This document shows, piece by piece, positions 37,201 to 45,922 of a DNA stretch of 64,000 bases; position 1 is the first letter of the stretch, and every line of letters begins with the position of its first letter. The stretch is from Leptothoe sp034932105. GTDB taxonomy: Bacteria > Cyanobacteriota > Cyanobacteriia > Phormidesmidales > Phormidesmidaceae. The position numbers were made by a program, and so were the translations under genes. The stretch spans positions 38,379 to 102,378 of the forward strand of contig NZ_JAYGIG010000005.1 in the NCBI RefSeq assembly GCF_034932105.1. The letters run 5' to 3'. The notes under the pieces were generated by a model. It made no database searches and was not told where the DNA came from. It saw only the letters and a program-made list of their open reading frames with translations.

Positions 37201-37262
37201 GGGTATCAACTTAAGCCAGAAAATTCTGGCTAGGTGGGAAATCAGGGGCCAGAAGCCAGTGA
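37201..37262 (+). repeat. Dispersed structured repeat, copy 1
   Basis: A segment starting GGGTATCAACTTAAGCC, about 60 bp long, matches copy 2 at 62623 at about 50 of 58 aligned positions. It holds the stem AGCCAGAA/TTCTGGCT (37214-37231). It lies 47 bp past the stop of the binding-protein gene. The rest of the 411-bp spacer to the next gene shows nothing recognisable. Confidence 0.75.
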
Positions 37263-37606
37263 GGTCCTGACTCCTGACTTCGGAATACTATCCTTGGGAA
37301 AACGTCCCACTTTGAGTTGGTACCCGCCTAAAACATTTCAAGTCTTAGCAACGTCGATTTATTTATTATTGAGTTTGTTAATAAATAGACCGCTTTGATA
37401 CGGAATTGCAATGGAGCCTTAAGTGAATTGGAGGTTCTAGGGAAAGCGCCTAATACAATGGTCATAATCTGCGTACATCGAACAATTCACCCATGGATAG
37501 GCTTATTATTTCTAATCATTTTTAGACTAGGGACTGTACGGCAGCGCCTTCTGGGCAAATCCCGGTGTTGTCTCCATCAACTGACCGTTACGTCGCCGCT
37601 TTTATA

Positions 37607-38827
37607 ATGCTACCTATGGACGATATCGCCCAAGCCTATAACGTACTGGAATTAGAGCGTGGTGCGTCACTCGCAGACGTCAATCAGGCTTATAAAGACC
37701 TCGTATTTATCTGGCATCCCGATCGGATTCCGGCTGATAACACACGACTACGCGATAAAGCCCAAGATAAGCTGAAACGGATCAACGATGCCCGCAGCCG
37801 TCTCAAGCAGTATCTGCGGGACGACAAAACCCCAGCTAAATCATCCAAACCAGCTAGAGCCAGCAATTACAACCCTGAACGCTACGGCAGTAGCCGATAT
37901 CGCCCCTATAGCGAAAGTCGATATACGTCCTACGGTGCCACTAACGGTTCTGGGGCACCTACTAACGGGTCTGGCAACGGATCTGGCTCAACCAATGGGT
38001 CTACAACGGCTACCCAAAATGGTAGTAGACCCACCTCCTCTTACCGGTCGTCGTCTACAAACGGCAATGGCAGTGGTAATGGCTATAATGGCCGCACCAA
38101 CGGCTCAACCTCATCAGCCCAGACAAACGGCCATAGTTCTAATCAAGGTGCCCCCCATGGGGCAGCTCACGGCTCCGACTCTACGAAGACAGGCCACAGT
38201 AATGTTAATGGCAACGGTTCCACCCCTGGGATGGAGACCAATGGTGCAGCCAGTAATAATAGTGCAGCCAAAAGTACAGCCAAAAGTAATTGGCCTAGCA
38301 ATGGACGCAGCCCATCATCTAGCGGGCGCGATAGCTCCGCCTATAGCTCTGCCGCTTATAGTTCTATCCCTCGCCCCGTCACGGATGGCTATGCGGACTA
38401 TATCTATCAGGTCCCCCAGGCCTCAGCCTACACCCCACCGCAGAAAGCCTCTGCTCGCAGAGATTCTGATTTGGAAGGATCTGACTTTAGGGGAGCCAAT
38501 CTGAAGGAAAAGGATTTTTCAGGGCGAAACCTGAGCAAATCTAACCTAGAGGAGGCGGACCTCAGCGATGCGTTTTTGCATAAGGTCAATCTCAACCAGG
38601 CAAACTTACACAAGGCTAAGCTCTTTAGGGCCAACTTACTCCAAGCCAATTTGAGCCACGCCAACTTGCGGGAGGCGAACCTGATTGGCGCAGACCTGAG
38701 CGGTGCAGACCTGAGTGGGGCGGACCTGAGCGGTGCCATCGTCGGCTATGGTGACAAAATCATGGTCAAATTAACGGCAGCCAGGCTAACGGGCACCATC
38801 ATGCCCAATGGCAATATCCATGAGTGA
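37607..38827 (+). CDS. J-domain protein with low-complexity linker and pentapeptide repeats
   Basis: About 406 residues from ATG 37607 (ATG 37616 and GTG 37565 are in-frame alternatives). The J domain occupies about residues 4-70 with the HPD tripeptide that activates Hsp70 ATPase, so it can recruit a DnaK. A 200-residue Gly/Ser/Asn/Thr-rich linker full of NGS units follows. The last 110 residues are A(D/N)LxxA pentapeptide repeats such as LSGADLSGADLSGA, which form a right-handed quadrilateral helix. The combination suggests a DnaK co-chaperone with a targeting or scaffold tail; the target is unknown. No signal peptide is visible. Confidence 0.88.
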   Translation: MLPMDDIAQAYNVLELERGASLADVNQAYKDLVFIWHPDRIPADNTRLRDKAQDKLKRINDARSRLKQYLRDDKTPAKSSKPARASNYNPERYGSSRYRPYSESRYTSYGATNGSGAPTNGSGNGSGSTNGSTTATQNGSRPTSSYRSSSTNGNGSGNGYNGRTNGSTSSAQTNGHSSNQGAPHGAAHGSDSTKTGHSNVNGNGSTPGMETNGAASNNSAAKSTAKSNWPSNGRSPSSSGRDSSAYSSAAYSSIPRPVTDGYADYIYQVPQASAYTPPQKASARRDSDLEGSDFRGANLKEKDFSGRNLSKSNLEEADLSDAFLHKVNLNQANLHKAKLFRANLLQANLSHANLREANLIGADLSGADLSGADLSGAIVGYGDKIMVKLTAARLTGTIMPNGNIHE

Positions 38828-38974
38828 GATCTGCCCAATCACCGCCCCATCAGCAATTCTCATTTTGAAACATTTGTACTGAAATCAGGGCTTTCAAAGA
38901 CTTTTACTCCTGATCGTTTGGACGACAGAATGCAGGGTCTAGCCATTTGAAGCCACTGAAATCAGACATTTGAG

Positions 38975-38999
38975 TGAGAATCATTCTCATAATGAGAAT
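38975..38999. promoter_or_regulatory. Fur-box-like overlapping palindromes
   Basis: TGAGAATCATTCTCA (38975-38989) is an exact 7-1-7 inverted repeat, and ATTCTCATAATGAGAAT (38983-38999) overlaps it. Both resemble GAGAATCATTCTC-type Fur boxes. They sit between two convergent gene ends, where no annotated gene starts, so they may control a small RNA or be fortuitous. Confidence 0.4.
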
Positions 39000-39054
39000 T
39001 GCTGCCGCCCCATAGTCATTTAACTCATTGATTTAACCTAGACATTCAACCGCC

Positions 39055-39447
39055 TTACCAATCACTGGTTCCTGTCCACCGTGATTCGACATACTCCCGC
39101 AGCGCATTACGGTTACTATCATTACGCTCTATCCGCAGCTGTTGGATCAGAGCTTTTTTTCTGGCGTGGGTCTGGTTATTGGGTTCAAGCCGCAGGAGTG
39201 ATTCGACCACCTGCATGGCTTCACCATCAGCATTCAGCTGCATCAAGAGATCGCTTAATAACACTAGCGATGGCACATGATTAGCATTCTGCTGCCTGGC
39301 TTTTTCCAGTAGTCTGACCACTGAACGCAGCATATCTTCATTGTCATAGATGCTCAGGTTCACAACCTTTGCCCACCGATCACGAGCCTCTCTATAAAGA
39401 CTGTCAGCAGAACGGTTGCCCTGTTTATTACCCCGTCTAAATATCAT
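39055..39447 (-). CDS. Small TPR-like protein of unknown function
   Basis: A 130-residue, soluble, basic protein. The middle (about 18-100) reads as two degenerate TPR-type helix pairs: SLYREARDRWAKVVN, then LLEKARQQNANHVPSLVLLSDLLMQLNADGEAMQVVESLLRLEPNNQTHAR. No catalytic motif. The gene converges with the J-domain protein gene and is preceded by a 216-bp spacer that contains nothing else I recognise. Confidence 0.7.
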   Translation of the reverse strand: MIFRRGNKQGNRSADSLYREARDRWAKVVNLSIYDNEDMLRSVVRLLEKARQQNANHVPSLVLLSDLLMQLNADGEAMQVVESLLRLEPNNQTHARKKALIQQLRIERNDSNRNALREYVESRWTGTSDW

Positions 39448-39663
39448 CCTAGTTACTCAATCCTCTGAATCCTAATATAGGGTAGATAGAGTGAAACCCA
39501 TAGGCCATCTGGCATTATTGCCGTCAACTAGCCACCCCTTTTAACCAAGACTGTCCACAAGTAAGGACGGTTCCCGGTAAAGTTTTTTTTGCTGACCTGC
39601 GCCCCTTCGACCTTTGGTCCAGCCCTTAGGATCGTTTTGGGCCAGAGTTAGCGTTTGCTCGCA

Positions 39664-41262
39664 TCAGCTTTCAGTCAGTTGGATTATTCCCTCCGTGTGT
39701 TCTTCCACCCACGGAATATCGATGGAGAAGGTTGTACCCACCCCTAGCTGACTTTCTACTTCAATCTTGCCACCATGGAGTTCTAAGCACTTCTTAACCA
39801 CAGCTAAGCCTAGGCCAGTGCCAGATACGGATTTTACATTGTCACCTCGATGGAAGGATTCAAACAGATGTTGCTGATCGGCGGCGGGCACGCCAATGCC
39901 TTGATCGCTGACGTGAAACTGGGCATGGCCTTGCTCACCCACAATGGTCAGTTGAATTTCACTTTCTGGGGGTGAATATTTGATGGCGTTGGTCAGAAGA
40001 CTCATTAACATCGCCCTGAGGAGTCTTTCATCCAGATAAGCTTCATCGCAGATTCCCTGTTGATGTACGGCTATATGCTGCTGTGCCTGGGTGTTGAACT
40101 TGACTTCCCCTACAAGTTGTTGGCAAAAGTCTTCTAAATCAATGATTTGTGGGTTAAATTCTAGCTTTCCGGCTTCAGCCCGAGTTAACAACAGGATATC
40201 GGACAATAGCTGTGCCATCGTTTTTGCCGCCGATTGAATCCGTCGGAGATTTCGCGATCGCTTGGCTTCAGACCAAGCGACATTGGGATTGTCGAGTAAT
40301 TGGGCGGAGACTAAGATGGCACTGAGGGGCGTTCTTAGTTCGTGGGATGCTAAGGAGAAAAAGTTCAGCTTTAGATCGGTGATTTCCTTGGCTTGCTCAA
40401 TTTCTTTATAGGTGGTTTCAATTTCCTGACGGCGATTGAGTTCAACCGCTAAACTGGCTTCTGTCTGTTCTAAGCTAGTGGTTTTCGTTTCGAGCTTTCC
40501 CAATAGGGCGTTGATGGTCTGTTGTTGTACCATCCTATGTTGTTGATGGTGTCCTAGGGTTTGCATTATCCAACCATATAAAACACCTAGGAAAATAATG
40601 CCTAGCCCAGCGACTAGACCCATGAGCCACAGCTCATTGTTGAGACTAACGCTGGTGTCCGCCATCTCTGATTGTCGTTCTATGCTACCTTCGTCCATTA
40701 AGTTCTGTAGGGCGAGGTGAATATCAATGCGGGCTTCACTACTCTGTTGGATGATGGCTAACTGGGTCGCCAGATCGAGTTGCCCACGTTTGCCCTGCTG
40801 AATACTGTCTTCTAAAATGGTGATCCAAGCTTCCGTTGTTGTTTGTAATCGTTCTAAGGCTTCTCGATAAATTAAGGCTTCTTCAAGGGCAATGGCTTCT
40901 TCCAGGCTGGCGTCTTCCTTGAGGATAGTTTCATTTTCGAGGGCAGTTTCTTCTTTGAGTAGCTGAGTCTCTAGGGAGATTTCTCCTAAATATCTATTAA
41001 CGATCTCAAATTTTGTGTAGTAGCGATCTAAGTCTTCTGGCTTCCCGCTAGACAGATAGGTTTGGTGGCTGATTTCCGTTTCTGCGATCGCAACCAGTAC
41101 ATCATTCAAATCGCCATACCCATGACTATCTAGCTCAATCTCCCCAGGGAGAGGGACCCGATCCATAATGGCACGGCGGGCCAAGAAGGCTGTGGTTAGG
41201 AGGGTTGCGATCGCAACCCCAAACCCCACCGTTAACCATTGTTGAGTACGAGAAAAACGCAT
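39664..41262 (-). CDS. Membrane sensor histidine kinase
   Basis: A 532-residue orthodox kinase. Membrane helices at about 10-30 and 212-234 bracket an extracytoplasmic helical sensor domain rich in Glu/Ala (about 35-210, CHASE3-like in layout). A coiled segment precedes HisKA with the phospho-acceptor His307 in SLASHELRTPLSA. The HATPase part has NAIKYSPPESE, DQGIGVP and GTGLGLAVV. It faces away from the OmpR-type regulator at 41398 across 135 bp, so the pair is likely cognate. The next gene on the other side of the regulator encodes a secreted LTxEQ-repeat protein that may feed back on this sensor. Confidence 0.9.
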   Translation of the reverse strand: MRFSRTQQWLTVGFGVAIATLLTTAFLARRAIMDRVPLPGEIELDSHGYGDLNDVLVAIAETEISHQTYLSSGKPEDLDRYYTKFEIVNRYLGEISLETQLLKEETALENETILKEDASLEEAIALEEALIYREALERLQTTTEAWITILEDSIQQGKRGQLDLATQLAIIQQSSEARIDIHLALQNLMDEGSIERQSEMADTSVSLNNELWLMGLVAGLGIIFLGVLYGWIMQTLGHHQQHRMVQQQTINALLGKLETKTTSLEQTEASLAVELNRRQEIETTYKEIEQAKEITDLKLNFFSLASHELRTPLSAILVSAQLLDNPNVAWSEAKRSRNLRRIQSAAKTMAQLLSDILLLTRAEAGKLEFNPQIIDLEDFCQQLVGEVKFNTQAQQHIAVHQQGICDEAYLDERLLRAMLMSLLTNAIKYSPPESEIQLTIVGEQGHAQFHVSDQGIGVPAADQQHLFESFHRGDNVKSVSGTGLGLAVVKKCLELHGGKIEVESQLGVGTTFSIDIPWVEEHTEGIIQLTES

Positions 41263-41397
41263 CTGAAAACAGGATAATAATTATCAATAGCGGCTACATT
41301 GAACTAAGTAAATTAAGTAGTTTTCAAGATCCACCATAGTCTAGACAGCTCGATTTAACCGTCGGTATAGTCAGAGTTAGCAACTTAAACCTGTCCC

Positions 41398-42087
41398 ATG
41401 CGCATTCTCTTAGTCGAAGATGACCTGCAACTAGGCGAAGGATTGACTGAGGCATTAACCGACGAAGGCCATGTGGTGGACTGGGTAACCGACGGAGAAA
41501 TGGGCTGGATTCAGGCCACGGACCTAGCCTATGATCTGATGGTGCTAGATGTCATGCTGCCAAAGATCAATGGTATCCATCTCTGCCGACAACTGCGGGA
41601 GTCAGGGAAACGCCTACCGATTTTAATGCTAACGGCCCGTGATACCAATACCGACAAAGTAGCGGGGCTCGATGCCGGGGCCGACGACTATGTCGTTAAA
41701 CCCTTTGACCTGCTGGAACTATTGGCACGCTTACGGGCGTTGCTGCGGCGGAGCACCCTAGGGGAATCGAGTACCCTATTGACCTGGGAGCAGGTCCAAC
41801 TCGATGCCGCCACCCATGAAGTTTTTTACAACGGCCTCCCGCTCAAACTTACCCCCAAAGAATTTAGCCTGCTCGAAATATTTCTACGCAGTGGCCGCCG
41901 AGTGTTAAGCCGATCGGTCCTGATCGATCAATGCTGGCCAACGGCAGCCCTCCCCGATGACGAGACCGTCAAATCTCACCTCAAAAGCCTCCGACAAAAA
42001 CTAAAAAAGGCTGGTGCTTCCTCAGACTTTATTGAAACGGTCCATGGGGTAGGCTATCGGCTAAAACAGCCTGAGACCAGTCCCTAG
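41398..42087 (+). CDS. OmpR-family response regulator
   Basis: A 229-residue two-domain regulator. The receiver has Asp51 as phospho-acceptor and Lys101 in the VVKPFD motif; the C-terminal winged helix (about 130-225) ends with the VHGVGYRL signature. It most resembles the QseB/RppA subgroup. It diverges from the sensor kinase and precedes the secreted LTxEQ protein by 157 bp, so it is a candidate direct activator of that gene. Confidence 0.92.
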   Translation: MRILLVEDDLQLGEGLTEALTDEGHVVDWVTDGEMGWIQATDLAYDLMVLDVMLPKINGIHLCRQLRESGKRLPILMLTARDTNTDKVAGLDAGADDYVVKPFDLLELLARLRALLRRSTLGESSTLLTWEQVQLDAATHEVFYNGLPLKLTPKEFSLLEIFLRSGRRVLSRSVLIDQCWPTAALPDDETVKSHLKSLRQKLKKAGASSDFIETVHGVGYRLKQPETSP

Positions 42088-42244
42088 AGGGTCTTTTTCT
42101 ACTATGGGAAAGCACGGTACTGGCCTTTCCAGGCAGCCAGTTTGCCCACTAACCGATTTCTACCCGAATTATTCCCCAGATCCCTCCAAGCCGTTGCTTA
42201 GAGTAAACAGGTTGATGCAAAGAAATCTTGATTTCTAACTCACA

Positions 42245-42892
42245 ATGAAACTAAACACTTTTTCCGCTTTACTCGGTGCCATTTCCCTACTTGCCATGCC
42301 GTTAACGTCTCCGCTTCGGGCGGAGGAACTCAGCTGTCCAGATCAATTTTCTGGCATTGAACTAAGCGATCTCCAAGTAGACCAGTTGCAAAGCCTAGAA
42401 GACCAGTTCGGCGATACCCTCGATAACGTGGCCCTCTCTCCTGAAACAGAGACCCAGATGGAACAATTAGAAAAAGCTTTCGAGGAAAAGGTCATGGCCC
42501 TACTATCCCCTGAACAAGAGCAGCAAATAGCCGAGTTAGATGACTGGGCCAACAACCGCGTTGCCGAAATTGCCCCCGAGCTATTGACAGAGACTGGCGA
42601 CGAGCCAGCCCTGACGGATGACCAGGAGGCGGCCCTGGAGCTGGTGGAGGCAGAGTATGACCAAGCATTCGCCAGCCTCCTAACCCCTGAACAGCAGCAG
42701 CAGCTGGCCATCCTCGAAGCAGAGCTGGATGCCGAAATGGAGGCACTGGAGCCTGATCTAAGTGCGGAGGAAGAGACGAGTCTGGATACCGCAGAGACGC
42801 AGTTTGAGCAGGGTCTGATGGAAATTCTCTCCGAGGAGCAGCGCCAGCAACTTTCCCGTAATCTGGAGTCCTGCGGTGCGGCTGGCTTCTAG
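42245..42892 (+). CDS. Secreted acidic helical protein with LTxEQ repeats (Spy/CpxP-like)
   Basis: A 215-residue protein. Residues 1-26 form a signal peptide ending in PLRA. The mature part is strongly acidic and helical. The motif L(S/T)xEQxQQ(I/L) recurs three times (MALLSPEQEQQIAEL, ASLLTPEQQQQLAIL, MEILSEEQRQQLSRN), with two further shorter echoes, at a spacing of about 60 residues. LTxxQ motifs characterise the Spy/CpxP periplasmic stress proteins. Cysteines near the start (about 31) and end may bridge. Its position beside a sensor kinase and OmpR-type regulator fits a Cpx-like output (inference). Confidence 0.7.
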   Translation: MKLNTFSALLGAISLLAMPLTSPLRAEELSCPDQFSGIELSDLQVDQLQSLEDQFGDTLDNVALSPETETQMEQLEKAFEEKVMALLSPEQEQQIAELDDWANNRVAEIAPELLTETGDEPALTDDQEAALELVEAEYDQAFASLLTPEQQQQLAILEAELDAEMEALEPDLSAEEETSLDTAETQFEQGLMEILSEEQRQQLSRNLESCGAAGF

Positions 42893-42940
42893 GTGAGTTA
42901 GGGGGGCGATGATCAACCTTAGCCCCCATCCACCCCAATC

Positions 42941-42985
42941 CCCCCATAGACGATGTGCGCCAGCGAGCCCCATCGTCTATGGGGG
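42941..42985 (+). terminator. 15-bp perfect hairpin after the LTxEQ protein gene
   Basis: CCCCCATAGACGATG (42941-42955) is exactly complementary to 42971-42985 with a 15-nt loop. It lies 49 bp past the stop. The T tract is short, so it may act as a terminator or an RNA-stability element. Confidence 0.6.
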
Positions 42986-43030
42986 TGTCTGAGCCCCTGT
43001 AGCGCTGACTGATTACTGGCTAACTCCTGC

Positions 43031-43086
43031 TGACTGGCTCCTGCTGACTGGCTTCTGCTGACTGGCTCCTGCTAACTGGCTCCTGA
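43031..43086. repeat. 14-bp tandem repeat, four units
   Basis: Units TGACTGGCTCCTGC, TGACTGGCTTCTGC, TGACTGGCTCCTGC and TAACTGGCTCCTGA, with a partial fifth before them. It fills part of the 346-bp spacer before the hydrolase gene. Confidence 0.9.
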
Positions 43087-43238
43087 TTCCGCTTCATCTC
43101 AACCAGGACTTTCTGCCTGTCTCAACCGCTACCCTGGTCAACACCTTCTGGCTCAAAGATATTAAGCAGTCCCGCAATCTTTGGGATTCCGGTAAGTCTG
43201 GGCGTTAGTATTCGACTGTGCCCAGTCACTGAATTTCC

Positions 43239-44276
43239 ATGACGGACTACCTGACCCTTAAAACGGTGATACAAAGCAAAATATCGGACCGTGAATCAGA
43301 GATGTCACTGACTGATAATCTTTGCCGGTCATATTTTCGATTCCATGGTGAACCGACTGACAAAGTTTGTCTATTTTTCCATGGGTTTACGGCGGGTCCG
43401 TATCAGTTTATCCCCATGGCAGAAGCCCTACATAAAGCTGGTTGTAACGTCTTGGTGCCCCTGCTACCGGGCCATGGTTTAGCCGGTCACTGGGGGGCGA
43501 ACAATCCACCGCCCCTAGTCGATGACCCCCGCGCATACCTAAAGTTTGGACTGCAGTGGCTCAAAATTGCCCAGTCCATGGGGAAAAAAGTAGTGGTGGG
43601 CGGTTTGTCGGCAGGAGCCACTCTGGCCACCTGGCTAGCCATGGAAAAGGCCGATGCCATTTACCGCACCCTGTTGTTTGCACCCTATTTTAATTCCAGT
43701 AGTAAGGTCATCGATCTGTTTGTGAAACATGTGGATACCTATTGTGAATGGGAACGGCTTCTAGGGCCTAGCTATCCAGGGTTTGAGCTGGCTGCCCTGC
43801 GGGCGGTGCTGAAGATTGCTAATTACAACTTTAAGCGGGTGAAAGAGTCTCCCATCGCTCCCATTTTTATGATCTCCAGTGAGAGTGATCGGGCTGTTAA
43901 TAACTATGATCACCAACGGTTCTTTGAGGCTGCCTTGGAGCATCAGCCCTACTGTTGGTACAACAGTTTTGATCGGGTCTTGGATATTCCACACACGATG
44001 ATGACTGAGATGGAGGGCAATCAGTTTACCAACCTGTTGAATGTCATTACTCTGGCCTACATTAACAGTAACTTGACGTGGCATGAGGTGGAAGAAATTG
44101 CCTACCGCATGACCAAACGTCGTACGTTTAATTCGGTGGTGGCTGATCTCGGTTGGCAGCATAAGGTTTCACGGGATACGCCCGCCATGATGACCCTGGT
44201 GAATAAATGGGAGATTGCGGTAAAACGAGAGATGAAGCATCGTCAGCGTTTTCGGCGGGAGCGATGGGATGATTAG
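43239..44276 (+). CDS. Alpha/beta hydrolase (esterase/lipase type)
   Basis: A 345-residue soluble enzyme. HGFTAGPYQF supplies the oxyanion region and GGLSAGATLA is the canonical GxSxG nucleophile elbow. A later DHQRFFE and the IPHTMM segment are candidate Asp and His regions. The substrate is unknown; the nearest patterns are carboxylesterase-like. A further Met at about residue 23 (MSLTDNLC) is a possible start. It has an upstream spacer with hairpin and repeats and no operon partner except the small membrane protein 77 bp downstream. Confidence 0.8.
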   Translation: MTDYLTLKTVIQSKISDRESEMSLTDNLCRSYFRFHGEPTDKVCLFFHGFTAGPYQFIPMAEALHKAGCNVLVPLLPGHGLAGHWGANNPPPLVDDPRAYLKFGLQWLKIAQSMGKKVVVGGLSAGATLATWLAMEKADAIYRTLLFAPYFNSSSKVIDLFVKHVDTYCEWERLLGPSYPGFELAALRAVLKIANYNFKRVKESPIAPIFMISSESDRAVNNYDHQRFFEAALEHQPYCWYNSFDRVLDIPHTMMTEMEGNQFTNLLNVITLAYINSNLTWHEVEEIAYRMTKRRTFNSVVADLGWQHKVSRDTPAMMTLVNKWEIAVKREMKHRQRFRRERWDD

Positions 44277-44353
44277 GTCGTTGACATTGGCAATCAACAG
44301 CAACGGTCGGCAACAGTGTAGGGTGGGCAAAACCTACCGAGGGAATTAAGGTT

Positions 44354-44737
44354 GTGGGTGGCAGGGTAGAGCTATTGTTAGCAGGCTGGGTAACCGAGGC
44401 ACTCTTGACGCCAGCGGCAACATCGATTTTGTGGGGGTTGCATCATCCCTATTGGCTAGTTGCGATCGCAATCACCCTAATCATCCTCGTCCAACTCTCC
44501 CTCTCCCTAGTTAGTCAGCTCTTCCGGCTCACCCTAATATGGATCGGCAAATTTCCCCTATCCCTAGGGCGTTGGCTATTAACCAAAACGCCCCTAACCC
44601 CTAGTAATAAAGCACTAGAAGAACAAAAACTCACTGTTCTTCTAGCCAAATTAGAAAGCCTACAACAAGAACAAACCTCCCTTCTGATACAGATCCAATC
44701 CGCCTTAAAGGCAAGGGACATTCACCCAAATGAGTAA
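44354..44737 (+). CDS. Small membrane protein with coiled-coil tail
   Basis: A 127-residue protein, probably from GTG 44354. Residues 30-62 are hydrophobic (HHPYWLVAIAITLIILVQLSL and onward) and can form one or two membrane helices; residues 88-120 are a Leu/Gln-rich heptad region (ALEEQKLTVLLAKLESLQQEQ) suggesting oligomerisation. No family recognised. Confidence 0.6.
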   Translation: MGGRVELLLAGWVTEALLTPAATSILWGLHHPYWLVAIAITLIILVQLSLSLVSQLFRLTLIWIGKFPLSLGRWLLTKTPLTPSNKALEEQKLTVLLAKLESLQQEQTSLLIQIQSALKARDIHPNE

Positions 44738-44785
44738 TGTCCCCTGCCCATAGGGTCCCTAACCAATCCCTAATCGATCCTGAGC

Positions 44786-45571
44786 CTAATGTTGGAGTCT
44801 CAGTCGCCTATTATCAGCAACTTGATTAGTCCCCAAGGTATTATTGGGATTGGTTTTACCAGCTAAATAATGAAAAGCCGGATAATGGGCAATTAAAACC
44901 GTTCTACTCCCCTCCCTTTGCGGATCCGCCAGCTGGGCCGGTGCCACATGGTGAAATGCCCGATTATCTTGCCACAATAACCCATGACCCTCCGGCAAAA
45001 TAAACGGCTCTAAAACCGCCTGATGCCCATGGAGATCATGATAAATAGCATTCTCCGCATGGGTGACATTGTCCCGCTGCAAACAAACCAACATGGCCCG
45101 ATCGGCCCCATCTGAATGGATACCCTGGCCGGTCAAGCATTGATCGACATTGTCGGAATTGACATGGCTGGTTTGCACCTGGACTAGTATCAACTCTTTT
45201 TCAGGCAACTGATAGGTCTGCTGAAACGCCGTGAGCAACTTTTGCGTAGCCCTACAACCCAAAAATTCCGCAGGCAATTCTCGATAGAACCGTTTGTATC
45301 CTCCCGAAAAGTCATTGTACTGTTGGGGCTGACTAAAAAAGTCAGCCCGCAGCTGAAACCATTGCCCTTCAATACACATCACGTAGGCAATACTTTTAGT
45401 CCGTTTCGTAAAATGGCGAGAGCTGGGATCTGGGCCTAGGGAACCACAGGATGAGAGTAATTCAAGCCTCTCACATCTGCTCAATAGAGGCATGGTCAAT
45501 GCCAGATTATGGTTTGAAAAAGTGGATGGAACAGACCGCGTTGCCTGTGTCTTGATCTTTAGACTTTGCAT
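44786..45571 (-). CDS. 2-oxoglutarate/Fe(II) dioxygenase (PF10014-like)
   Basis: A 261-residue protein. The metal site is visible as His152 and Asp154 in GIHSDGADRAML, with a distal His at 207 or 208 (RAFHHVAP) and Arg223 positioned to bind 2-oxoglutarate. This layout with QG.HSDG fits the 2OG_Fe_Oxy_2 family, which hydroxylates amino acids or small products. The first 30 residues look unstructured, and Met27 is a possible alternative start. The substrate is unknown. A 351-bp spacer with short inverted repeats lies upstream. Confidence 0.78.
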   Translation of the reverse strand: MQSLKIKTQATRSVPSTFSNHNLALTMPLLSRCERLELLSSCGSLGPDPSSRHFTKRTKSIAYVMCIEGQWFQLRADFFSQPQQYNDFSGGYKRFYRELPAEFLGCRATQKLLTAFQQTYQLPEKELILVQVQTSHVNSDNVDQCLTGQGIHSDGADRAMLVCLQRDNVTHAENAIYHDLHGHQAVLEPFILPEGHGLLWQDNRAFHHVAPAQLADPQREGSRTVLIAHYPAFHYLAGKTNPNNTLGTNQVADNRRLRLQH

Positions 45572-45846
45572 AAAACCCAGATAGTAATTTTGAACAAATA
45601 GCGAAAATCGCTACATGACAATTGCGTTGAACTGTCATATCAATATTTTTTGATATATTTCAGACAGCTGGTGTGACCTGGGTTTCAAATCGCAAGATGA
45701 GGTTACGGCACCTAGTAGTATTACCTAGAACTTTTCACCCATTACTACAGCAATGGGTGTGGTAGCTTAACGCCTTCAACGGATAGGAATTGACCTAACC
45801 AAGACGACCAACACTATAATTTGCAGATTGGCTCGATCTACCTAAA

Positions 45847-45881
45847 ACGCCCCATCAGTGAGGTATCAACCGATGGGGCGT
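45847..45881 (-). terminator. Terminator of the hydrolase/oxygenase operon
   Basis: ACGCCCCATC and GATGGGGCGT pair exactly over 10 bp with a 15-nt loop; on the minus strand the stem is followed by TTTT. It lies 42 bp past the stop of the hydrolase gene. Confidence 0.8.
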
Positions 45882-45922
45882 GAAATTTTAAATTTCTATT
45901 TAATAACATCAATGGTCAATGG

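Noticed and set aside
45672..45687. CRP-like site TGTGACCTGGGTTTCA before the 2OG dioxygenase region
   Set aside because: Only one half matches TGTGA-N6-TCACA; the other half (TTTCA) has two mismatches, so it is below the quality of the site at 21899.
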